Below are positions 7,408 through 13,983 of a stretch of 15,860 nt of DNA, in pieces. Within the stretch, counting starts at the first letter, position 1. Each line of letters opens with the position of its first letter. A program made the position numbers and the translations under genes. Location: assembly GCA_027074135.1 (NCBI GenBank), contig JALTDM010000333.1:1-15860 (forward strand). The letters run 5' to 3'. The stretch comes from Bacteroidales bacterium (GTDB lineage Bacteria; Bacteroidota; Bacteroidia; Bacteroidales; JALTDM01). The notes beneath the pieces are model-generated. The model was not told the origin of the DNA, searched no databases, and worked only from the letters and a program-made list of their open reading frames with translations.

Positions 7408-8310
7408 CTACTGACCCCACGACTCGAGCAATTGAGTTACATATGCCTCTGTAGTTTGGGCCATAGTTATGTGAATAACTGTACCCGGTGAAGAAGTAAA
7501 TTCTTGATAGTAATAATACAAATCTCCTCCGGAATTTAGTCCCAATGCCAAAAACTTAACTTGAGTATTGGCTGGAACTTGTGCCGTTTTACCCAAAACC
7601 TCCATAACTCCGTCATAATCGGGGAGATATAAAAATTTCGGTATAGTTTCCACACTATCTGTTTCCGAGTCAAAAGTTATTGTTGTCATTGTAACATTAT
7701 TGAACCTGTCACAATTTATCCAATTTAGATACTGGGAAAAAAATTGATAATAATATCCTGATACATTTGCTGCAGAATCCTGCATATAAGTAGCAAGAGA
7801 ATTTGTATTTGTCCAATTTACATTTCCGTTATTATCCGCAATACCTCTATATAAGTAAAGAGGCATATTATTTTCATTTGTATGGAATAGTACTTTATAT
7901 GTGCTGCCCGGACTTAAAACAAGTTCTTGACCATCTTTGTAAGCTCTTATTCTCAGTTCCCCTGCAGTAGTAAGCATATTCCCATCGGAAACAGGAAACA
8001 CTCCATAATAAACCATATCGGCAGGAGTATAAAGTTCCACCAGCTTAATTGTATAAGGATAACTTATTGTATCTCCGTTTGGATATGTAAAAATATCCTT
8101 ACTTTGATAAATTTTTGTGCCTTGTTCACCTACAATAGGTTCAGTACCTGGTCCGGTTATTACGAACTCTTGTTCGTTTTGTTTGTGACTGTCAAAGTAA
8201 CTTTGCGGAAATTGATACACTTCTTTTACAACGGTTTCGGTACGGTCTTTTTTACAATTTGCCAGACCGATTATTCCAGCCACTAAAATTAACAATAATA
8301 AATTTCTCAT
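7408..8310 (-). CDS. Uncharacterised lipoprotein linked to a C10 protease (300 aa)
   Basis: The N-terminus is a clear lipoprotein signal: a short hydrophobic run ending in L-A-N-C, with C19 as the lipidated residue followed by K-K-D. The mature protein is about 280 residues, rich in Tyr, Thr and Asn, with no membrane segment. Residues about 86-140 (from Y-T-I-K-L-V-E-L through G-E-L-R-I-R-A to the Tyr-Lys-Val strand) look like a beta-sandwich. They recall, from memory only, a common Bacteroidota cell-surface domain in which a 'G-x-x-x-I-x-A-x-x-x-G-Q-E-L' strand pair recurs. I cannot name the family. The gene begins 15 bases after the protease stop codon and is followed by a terminator, so the two are very probably co-transcribed. 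An inhibitor, substrate-binding or anchoring role for the protease is possible but unsupported by any motif. Confidence 0.85.
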   Translation of the reverse strand: MRNLLLLILVAGIIGLANCKKDRTETVVKEVYQFPQSYFDSHKQNEQEFVITGPGTEPIVGEQGTKIYQSKDIFTYPNGDTISYPYTIKLVELYTPADMVYYGVFPVSDGNMLTTAGELRIRAYKDGQELVLSPGSTYKVLFHTNENNMPLYLYRGIADNNGNVNWTNTNSLATYMQDSAANVSGYYYQFFSQYLNWINCDRFNNVTMTTITFDSETDSVETIPKFLYLPDYDGVMEVLGKTAQVPANTQVKFLALGLNSGGDLYYYYQEFTSSPGTVIHITMAQTTEAYVTQLLESWGQ

Positions 8311-8325
8311 AATAAATGTTTTATC

Positions 8326-10800
8326 TTATAGTTTGACGATTTTCCTTGTAAAATGTTGCTTACCGTTGGTTATTTTCAAGAAATAAATTCCCTTTTTCAA
8401 TCCTGATAAATCTATTTTTCCTGTTATATCCATAGATACCTTAACTATTCTTCCGTCTGCCGATAAAAGTTGCAACGAATAATTTCCTCTCGACAATCCT
8501 TTAACAAAAACATAATCAGTTGCAGGATTAGGAAATATTTTTATATACTCTTCGGTAATGTTATCATCCGAAGTTATTAAATTTCTCTCAACCATTAAAT
8601 TCAAATCATAAGTGCCTACATTTCCTATAAAAAACGGATTGACACAAACATAAAAATAAACGGTATCATTTATGTTATCAAAGTCAATTACTCCCATGTC
8701 ATCATCATCGTAATATTGTGACCAAACGGTATCTGTAGATAGTTTCACCTTGAAAATCACATCATTGGTATAATTGGTGTCCACATAACTGTCCAACACA
8801 TAAGCATAAATGCTGTAATTGTACCCCGGCAGTAAGCGGAACTTATAATAATCGGCACTATCGGCATAAGCCGAATGAATATTGGCATAACCCGTTTCAA
8901 AAGTTGCCAAATCGTTATCCCAATTCTCGGGTATATTGTAAGCATCTTCCAAATGGTTATTATCTTCAAAACTGTCAGGCGGCAAAGAAAAAGCATCGGT
9001 AAGAATTACATCCACTTGCTTGAAATTCGGATAAGAAACACTTCCTACAGGCTGCCAATTCCCTCCGTAATTTCTATACCACAACACCAACTTATATGTA
9101 CCCATTACATCGGCAATAGTGTCGTGAAATACTGCATTAAGATCTTGTCCTGCATTGATATAAACCAAGGTGTCATGTACATGATAAACAAGGTCGCCGT
9201 TCAATTCATGCAACCAAATCCCCACTTCACCATAAAAGTCATCTTGCGAATTATTGTTTACATTAAATTCCAAAGTAACGGGATTGCTTTCTTGAATTGG
9301 ATCGGGATTAACCAGAATATTGCTTGAAGTTATCAATCCGCTTGAGTCTTCATTGGTAACATTTATTGTTACGGGGTTTGAAAATAGATACTCATCCACC
9401 AACATCCAATTTTGTTCTCCGTGATTTCTGAAATATATACCAAGTTTATAAACACCGGGAACTACCCCAATGTTTGATGTGTAAAATGTCAATGGAGAAT
9501 AATCTCCTGCATTTATCCCTTGATTTTCCAAAACCTCAATGTCTGTAACAAAAACATCATTGGTGTCAAAGAGGGCTGCCTTAAAATCTCCGTAAAATTG
9601 TATATTCCCATAATTTGCAACATCAGCACCAACCGCTAACTCATCATTATACGAAACTGTTTGTGAAGATAATTCAATATCATCAAGCAATTTGACATCT
9701 GTATAAGTATCTACGGGAATAATTTTTATAACTGCACCTTGTGTTTCGTTAAAAGAATAGCTTGAAACAGGCGAAAGGTTGTTTATCTCAAAATAACCAT
9801 CGTACCAGCCGCCCCAGCCCCAATTAATATGAAACAATCCGTTGTCGTCATAACCGTCCATAACAAAAGCATGACCTACTTCGTGTTCCGAATCAAATCC
9901 GGTATAAAGCATTACCCGGTTGTTGTCCAACTCGTTTTGCAAAATACTTGTCCAAGTACTTTCGGTATAATTACTTCTTTTTACGAACTGCGCTTGTGTG
10001 GAATAAGAAAAATAATCACTCAAAATATCAGCAACCTTATTAGGATAAGTATTACTTTCATCCGGTGTAAAATCTACTTCCAATGCAACAGCAACCTGGT
10101 ACATTAATTTACCAATAGCCATTTTTTCGGTAGAGGAAGAAGAAGATGTGAGTTCATCCGGCATATTTGCCCAGTCATAAGTTGTTGCACCGAAATTGGC
10201 AGACAAAGTACCGTAATTTGCAGATTGGTAAGAGTGATATCCGTTACCCCTTGCAGGATGTTCATAATATTTCATTATTTGTGCTGTTGCTGTAGTTACG
10301 CATCCTGTAGGACAATTATCAGGACATAAATAATTGTAATACGGCATTTGGTCCCAAGTTGTTGTAAGCAAAGGACCTACTGACTTTGTTCCTTTTTTCA
10401 TTTGTGCGGGATTTTCCCATATGTTTGTAAGAGTGGTAGCATTTTTATCCTCAATTATTTTATTGATTCCTTTTACATATGTATCAAAGACATCTCTTAT
10501 TGCACTTGTAAAAACCGGATTATTGTAATCACCCTTAAAGGAATAGGCAAGAACAGGCTTTATTTTCTTGTCTGCTGCAATGATGATAAATCCTTCCGGA
10601 TTGAGTGAAAATAAATAAAATGCTGCTGTCGTATCTCCACCCTTTTTTCCTTCAAATATTAACCTGTCAACTGAAGTGTTAGCCTTTTTCACATAAAGAA
10701 ATTTTTGTGCTGTTTGTTTAGCAAAATTCATACTAACATACTGAGAATAAGAAATTGAAACAACAAAAGACAGTACGATTCCTAAAATTATTCTTTTCAT
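8326..10800 (-). CDS. Secreted C10 (streptopain-like) cysteine protease with T9SS tail (824 aa)
   Basis: The signal peptide ends near residue 19-20 (S-Y-S-Q). Residues about 21-140 look like the inhibitory prodomain of C10 proteases, including the G-F-I-I-I-A-A-D-K-K segment (70-79). The catalytic domain (about 141-360) has the nucleophile in C-P-T-G-C-V-T-T-A (C167), the general-base histidine in G-H-A-F-V-M-D-G-Y (H310) and the H-I-N-W-G-W-G-G motif (324-331), so the papain-like site looks intact. Two beta-sandwich domains follow (about 365-480 and 485-600), then a PPC-like domain (about 607-740, D-S-F-E-D-N-N start and D-Y-Y-K-F). The last 72 residues (753-824) form the T9SS type A sorting domain. 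The family includes SpeB and the Bacteroides Bfp proteases. Export across the outer membrane with prodomain activation is the expected route. It lies 44 bp after the barrel gene and 15 bp before the lipoprotein gene. Confidence 0.95.
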   Translation of the reverse strand: MKRIILGIVLSFVVSISYSQYVSMNFAKQTAQKFLYVKKANTSVDRLIFEGKKGGDTTAAFYLFSLNPEGFIIIAADKKIKPVLAYSFKGDYNNPVFTSAIRDVFDTYVKGINKIIEDKNATTLTNIWENPAQMKKGTKSVGPLLTTTWDQMPYYNYLCPDNCPTGCVTTATAQIMKYYEHPARGNGYHSYQSANYGTLSANFGATTYDWANMPDELTSSSSSTEKMAIGKLMYQVAVALEVDFTPDESNTYPNKVADILSDYFSYSTQAQFVKRSNYTESTWTSILQNELDNNRVMLYTGFDSEHEVGHAFVMDGYDDNGLFHINWGWGGWYDGYFEINNLSPVSSYSFNETQGAVIKIIPVDTYTDVKLLDDIELSSQTVSYNDELAVGADVANYGNIQFYGDFKAALFDTNDVFVTDIEVLENQGINAGDYSPLTFYTSNIGVVPGVYKLGIYFRNHGEQNWMLVDEYLFSNPVTINVTNEDSSGLITSSNILVNPDPIQESNPVTLEFNVNNNSQDDFYGEVGIWLHELNGDLVYHVHDTLVYINAGQDLNAVFHDTIADVMGTYKLVLWYRNYGGNWQPVGSVSYPNFKQVDVILTDAFSLPPDSFEDNNHLEDAYNIPENWDNDLATFETGYANIHSAYADSADYYKFRLLPGYNYSIYAYVLDSYVDTNYTNDVIFKVKLSTDTVWSQYYDDDDMGVIDFDNINDTVYFYVCVNPFFIGNVGTYDLNLMVERNLITSDDNITEEYIKIFPNPATDYVFVKGLSRGNYSLQLLSADGRIVKVSMDITGKIDLSGLKKGIYFLKITNGKQHFTRKIVKL

Positions 10801-10844
10801 GTAAAAAATATTTTAAAATGTTTTTTTAAACAAAAATAAGAAAT

Positions 10845-11384
10845 TTAATCTAAATAAGCAGGACAAGTGCTTTTCCCCATACGATGGCGAGAACCACCAT
10901 GACGACTTCCGTTACAATTACCAAAGAAAAACAAAATACCTGCTCTTAAATTAAATTCTTGCCAAAAAATATTGTAACGGAATTCCAAATAGGGCTTTAA
11001 ACATTTCTTGAAAAATCTGCCACCAATGCCAACTTCTTGTGTAAATGCAGTAGGTTGTGCATATTCATTGTGAAAATCAGCATAATTGTACCAGTCATTA
11101 TGAGCCAAATTTCCCAAAAGATAAAGAGTAGGATTGCCACGCATAAAAGTGAAATCAACATCGGCACCGTAATATTGCTCAAAAACCTTATTGAAAGACG
11201 GAAACCTGTTGTACAAAGGCACAATTGCAATGGTTGGAGTCACTTGCCAATGCAACCTTATATCATAACCTATACTTGATGTCCTGAAATTATAAATACC
11301 ACCAAATCCTATTCCTATTTTTTGGGAAAAAACGAATGCGGCTTGAAACGATAAGAATAAAACAAACAAGAATTTTTTTAACAC
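10845..11384 (-). CDS. Small outer-membrane beta-barrel-like protein (179 aa)
   Basis: A signal peptide (about residues 1-20, ending V-F-S-Q) is followed by alternating hydrophobic/polar strands with aromatic girdles, such as I-G-I-G-F-G-G-I-Y, G-Y-D-I-R-L-H-W and L-R-A-G-I-L-F-F-F. These fit a small 8-stranded outer-membrane barrel. No specific family is recognised. After the last strand there is an unusual hydrophilic tail containing C157, H162, H167 and C174 and ending C-P-A-Y-L-D. That pattern might bind a metal or form a disulfide loop. The gene follows the tRNA-Leu terminator, has a candidate -7 box upstream, and is 44 bp before the C10 protease gene with no terminator between, so it is probably the first gene of that transcript. 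Confidence 0.8.
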   Translation of the reverse strand: MLKKFLFVLFLSFQAAFVFSQKIGIGFGGIYNFRTSSIGYDIRLHWQVTPTIAIVPLYNRFPSFNKVFEQYYGADVDFTFMRGNPTLYLLGNLAHNDWYNYADFHNEYAQPTAFTQEVGIGGRFFKKCLKPYLEFRYNIFWQEFNLRAGILFFFGNCNGSRHGGSRHRMGKSTCPAYLD

Positions 11385-11404
11385 AACCTATAAAAATTTT
11401 TGTG

Positions 11405-11412
11405 CAAATATA
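11405..11412 (-). promoter_or_regulatory. Candidate -7 element for the barrel/C10 protease/lipoprotein transcript
   Basis: The minus strand reads TATATTTG, a match to the Bacteroidota TAnnTTTG box. It is followed by CAC and then the ATG of the barrel gene about 20 bases later. The same TATATTTGCAC string precedes tRNA-Gly. No -33 TTTG was seen at the usual distance. Confidence 0.5.
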
Positions 11413-11445
11413 AAACAACGTTTTATTACTCGCTATAATTTCAAC

Positions 11446-11484
11446 AAAAAAAGCGGATATCAAAAAATGATACCCGCCTTTTTT
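11446..11484 (-). terminator. Intrinsic terminator after tRNA-Leu
   Basis: The minus-strand RNA forms a stem from GGCGGGUAUC and GAUAUCCGCU, extended by A-U pairs, around an AUUUUUU loop. It is followed by a run of seven Us (11446-11452). Two of the pairs are G-U on this strand and would be A/C mismatches on the other, so it serves the tRNA-Leu transcript. It begins two bases after the tRNA 3' end. Confidence 0.88.
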
Positions 11485-11486
11485 AA

Positions 11487-11572
11487 TGCCCGGGATCGGA
11501 CTCGAACCGATACGGCCGAAAACGGCCACTGGATTTTAAGTCCAGCGCGTCTACCAATTCCGCCACCTGGGC
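11487..11572 (-). tRNA. tRNA-Leu(TAA)
   Basis: An 86-nt class II tRNA. The acceptor is GCCCAGG with CCCGGGC and discriminator A. The D-arm contains AATTGGTAGA. The anticodon stem-loop is CTGGA-CTTAAAA-TCCAG, with anticodon TAA reading UUA. A long variable arm (GGCCG-TTTT-CGGCC) marks it as tRNA-Leu, and the T-arm is ATCGG-TTCGAGT-CCGAT. CCA is not encoded. The acceptor has one non-Watson-Crick position (A5 opposite C68). Confidence 0.96.
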
Positions 11573-11611
11573 AAAAAATTATGTCCCATGAGCAATCAGC
11601 CCATAGGACAT
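11573..11611 (-). terminator. Terminator-like hairpin between tRNA-Gly and tRNA-Leu
   Basis: On the minus strand a 13-bp stem (ATGTCCTATGGGC with GCTCATGGGACAT, two G-U pairs) closes a TGATT loop. It is followed by AATTTTTT, whose last T abuts the first base of tRNA-Leu. The shape is that of an intrinsic terminator for tRNA-Gly. Its position directly in front of another tRNA with no visible promoter of its own makes partial termination or processing possible alternatives. Confidence 0.7.
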
Positions 11612-11630
11612 TGTCTTTTAGTAGAACCAG

Positions 11631-11703
11631 AGCGAGAAACGGGACTCGAACCCGCGACCCCAACCTTGGCAAGGTTGTGCTCTACCAACTGAGCTATTCT
11701 CGC
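11631..11703 (-). tRNA. tRNA-Gly(GCC)
   Basis: A 73-nt class I tRNA. The acceptor is GCGAGAA with TTCTCGC and discriminator T, as is usual for glycine. The D-arm is AGCTCAGTTGGTAGAGC, the anticodon arm is CAACC-TTGCCAA-GGTTG with anticodon GCC, and the T-arm has GCGGG-TTCGAGT-CCCGT. CCA is not encoded. All stems pair cleanly. Confidence 0.97.
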
Positions 11704-11723
11704 TTGTTTCAAATTTTGCAGTG

Positions 11724-11751
11724 CAAATATACAACATTTTTTAATAACAAA
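11724..11751 (-). promoter_or_regulatory. Candidate Bacteroidota promoter for tRNA-Gly
   Basis: The minus strand has TTTG (11751-11748) and then, 16 bases on, TATATTTG (11731-11724), the -33/-7 arrangement of Bacteroidota sigma factors with slightly short spacing. The tRNA begins 20 bases after the -7 box. Confidence 0.6.
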
Positions 11752-11782
11752 ATGTATCATAAAAAATTTTTTATCCTTACCC

Positions 11783-11824
11783 AAAATTAAATATGGTGCA
11801 TCCACCAAAGGAATACACCATATT
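11783..11824 (-). terminator. Intrinsic terminator after the GH25 lysozyme gene
   Basis: The minus-strand RNA forms a 14-bp stem (AAUAUGGUGUAUUC with GGAUGCACCAUAUU, two G-U pairs) around a 7-base loop. It is followed by UAAUUUU. It starts 11 bases past the lysozyme stop codon and closes that operon ahead of the tRNAs. The U-run is short, so termination may be incomplete. Confidence 0.7.
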
Positions 11825-11835
11825 AACGAATTGTC

Positions 11836-13971
11836 TTATTCTTTCACAATTTTTCTAATAGAAACAAAACCCTTAATCGTTGTTATCTTTATATAATAAA
11901 CACCACTTAGAAGATTAGAAAGATGTAACACGGTTTTTTTCGTATTAAGCTTATCTTTTTTAAGTACCAATTTCCCGTTAGAATTAAATATTTGTATGTT
12001 GTCAACAACAGTACTTGCCTCTACATTTAAAATATTAAGAATCGGATTAGGATATATTTTAATACCGACAGTGGAAATTGAAGTATTACTTGCAGGCTGT
12101 ATAAGCAATTGTTGCGTTAAGGTATTGTTATATTCGTTTGTTTCATAAATTGTATTTTCAGGATCTGCTTGAAGTATTAAATAATATGTTCCCGGAACTG
12201 TATTTTCAGGAATAACTACAGCATCCCCTATATTTGACGTTGTAATATTAGAATTTACCGTCGTAAAATTTTCTGATAGTTGAATATCATTGGCATCCAA
12301 AACATTGTCTTGCGATAAGAAATAATCAACATAAACCGTTAATAAATTGGATGAAGATCCCACGTAATTTACTGTTACTCCGGTAAAAATAGTATCCCCC
12401 GGATTTGCTGTTATGGAAGATAAAACTAAATTTGTTAAATAAATATCATCCGAAGCATTACCATCTATTGTAATAGCCTCACATTCCAGATTATTATTTT
12501 CGTATATTTCATCAACAACATTTGTTGCATCAGTTTCAAACAATATGTGATAATTCCCCGGTTGAACCGCAGTAGGAATGATGAGAGTATCAATAATAGT
12601 ATCTGACGGATTATTGACATTTATGTTTGAAGACTTACTACTCAAAAATATATCTGTACTATCCAGAGAGCAATCTTCTGACAAATAAAATTTTAAAACA
12701 ATCGGTTGAACATTAGCAGAATTCCCATCATAATTTTGAACAGCTTTTACAATAACCGCATCACCACCATTAAAATTTGTTCCGTTTAAAATTTGTATTC
12801 CTGACAAATAAACATCTTCATTAGAAGTTTCATTTGCATTTGTAATACAAATGTTAAAATCACCATTACTTGCATTAATACTTCCATAATCATAAACTCT
12901 TATATAATAGGTGTCTCCCACAGTTAATCCTGTTGCATTCATTATTGTCGTTACTCCTCCGCCACCAGGTGTATCTTCACATTGAACTTCCGTAAGATTA
13001 TTACAATCATTTCCATGATATAAAATAACTACTGCATCCAAATCTCCCAACGGGTCAATTGTTATGGTATGTGCAGGATGTGTTGCTACAAATTTGTAAA
13101 AAACTCCCGCTCCGAGAGGTGTACCTGAATAAGCATCACAACTACCGGGAGCAAAACCAGAATCAGGATGTGCATGATTTACTGTTCCCAACACAGGATT
13201 GCAATCTACCGAGCTTTGTAAAGTTATAGCATTTGCACAATCATCATTTTCAGGTCCGGGAACAGAACTATGAATAAGATTCTCAAATTCTTCAGTTGTT
13301 CCGTTAAAAACATTCAAATCAACTTCCGAAGTGTTTATTCCAGAAACTGTTCCACTCCAAGAATACTGCTTAAATTTCCAATCATTCCAATTGCCTAAAG
13401 TAGATGATGATGGTGGATCTGAAGGATCTCCATCAGGATCTGCAATCCACAAACCGTAAGAATTTAGTGAACTTTGCAAATAATTAGCATAATTCCCGTT
13501 TGTGTAAATAATCGGCTCTACACCAGTATTTTGTACTACAACATCTATCCACTCTTGTACCCATGCCGTCAATTCCGAACTTGTATAAAGATTTTGCAGA
13601 TTTACATTTGGCGGATCTTCCAAATCCAAAACAGGAGGTAAAAAGCCGTCACCAATATAACTGCCTGCTACAGAAAGAAAATGATTGGCTTCGTCGGTTG
13701 CGGAATTGTTGTCGGGACGAGCAAAATGATAAGCTCCCATAACAACACCGGCAGCTTGACCATTAGTCATATTATCCTGAAAATTTGGATCATCGTAAGT
13801 ATAACCTTCTGTTGCTTTTACCCAAGCAAATACTTTACCGTCATTTGCTACGGCATTCCAATCAATATCTCCTTGATGATAGGACACATCTATTCCGTAA
13901 ACTTCCTGCGCATATGATTTAACATTGGTAAATGTCAAAAAAACACTAAATATTAATGTTAACCTTTTCAT
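11836..13971 (-). CDS. Secreted GH25 lysozyme (muramidase) with PPC-like, CARDB and T9SS domains (711 aa)
   Basis: A signal peptide ends near S-Y-A-Q (19-22). The GH25 domain (about 24-225) has G-I-D-V-S-Y-H-Q-G (26-34, with D28), P-P-V-L-D-L-E-D (112-119, with D116 and the acid E118), H-F-A-R-P (82-86), I-Y-T-N (155-158) and W-I-A-D (175-178), so the active site looks complete. The family cleaves the MurNAc-GlcNAc beta-1,4 bond of peptidoglycan. Residues about 239-378 are a cysteine-rich PPC-like module (C245, C257, C278, C323, C331, C375; six cysteines could give three disulfides). Two CARDB-like beta-sandwiches follow (about 385-495 and 505-625), then a T9SS type A tail (about 636-711). 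The start ATG is 12 bp after the stop of its upstream paralogue, so they share a transcript. Secretion by T9SS suggests action on other cells' walls rather than phage or housekeeping lysis. That is inference. Confidence 0.94.
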   Translation of the reverse strand: MKRLTLIFSVFLTFTNVKSYAQEVYGIDVSYHQGDIDWNAVANDGKVFAWVKATEGYTYDDPNFQDNMTNGQAAGVVMGAYHFARPDNNSATDEANHFLSVAGSYIGDGFLPPVLDLEDPPNVNLQNLYTSSELTAWVQEWIDVVVQNTGVEPIIYTNGNYANYLQSSLNSYGLWIADPDGDPSDPPSSSTLGNWNDWKFKQYSWSGTVSGINTSEVDLNVFNGTTEEFENLIHSSVPGPENDDCANAITLQSSVDCNPVLGTVNHAHPDSGFAPGSCDAYSGTPLGAGVFYKFVATHPAHTITIDPLGDLDAVVILYHGNDCNNLTEVQCEDTPGGGGVTTIMNATGLTVGDTYYIRVYDYGSINASNGDFNICITNANETSNEDVYLSGIQILNGTNFNGGDAVIVKAVQNYDGNSANVQPIVLKFYLSEDCSLDSTDIFLSSKSSNINVNNPSDTIIDTLIIPTAVQPGNYHILFETDATNVVDEIYENNNLECEAITIDGNASDDIYLTNLVLSSITANPGDTIFTGVTVNYVGSSSNLLTVYVDYFLSQDNVLDANDIQLSENFTTVNSNITTSNIGDAVVIPENTVPGTYYLILQADPENTIYETNEYNNTLTQQLLIQPASNTSISTVGIKIYPNPILNILNVEASTVVDNIQIFNSNGKLVLKKDKLNTKKTVLHLSNLLSGVYYIKITTIKGFVSIRKIVKE

Positions 13972-13983
13972 AAAATTCGGCTT

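Noticed and set aside
8875..9327. Plus-strand open frame of 150 residues opposite the C10 protease gene
   Set aside because: It is antisense to conserved coding sequence and its product is a low-complexity Ile/Val-rich sequence without recognisable structure.
11487..11703. tRNA genes as a phage or island attachment site
   Set aside because: I saw no repeated tRNA 3' end elsewhere in the window and no integrase gene. An element boundary cannot be supported here.
11467..11808. Open frames on both strands across the tRNA region, encoding about 70-107 residues
   Set aside because: They run through the two tRNA genes and their hairpins. The reading frames are by-products of tRNA sequence and have no protein-like features.
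11836..13971. GH25 lysozyme as a sign of a prophage
   Set aside because: The protein has a signal peptide, CARDB domains and a T9SS sorting tail, and no phage structural, holin or integrase genes are nearby.
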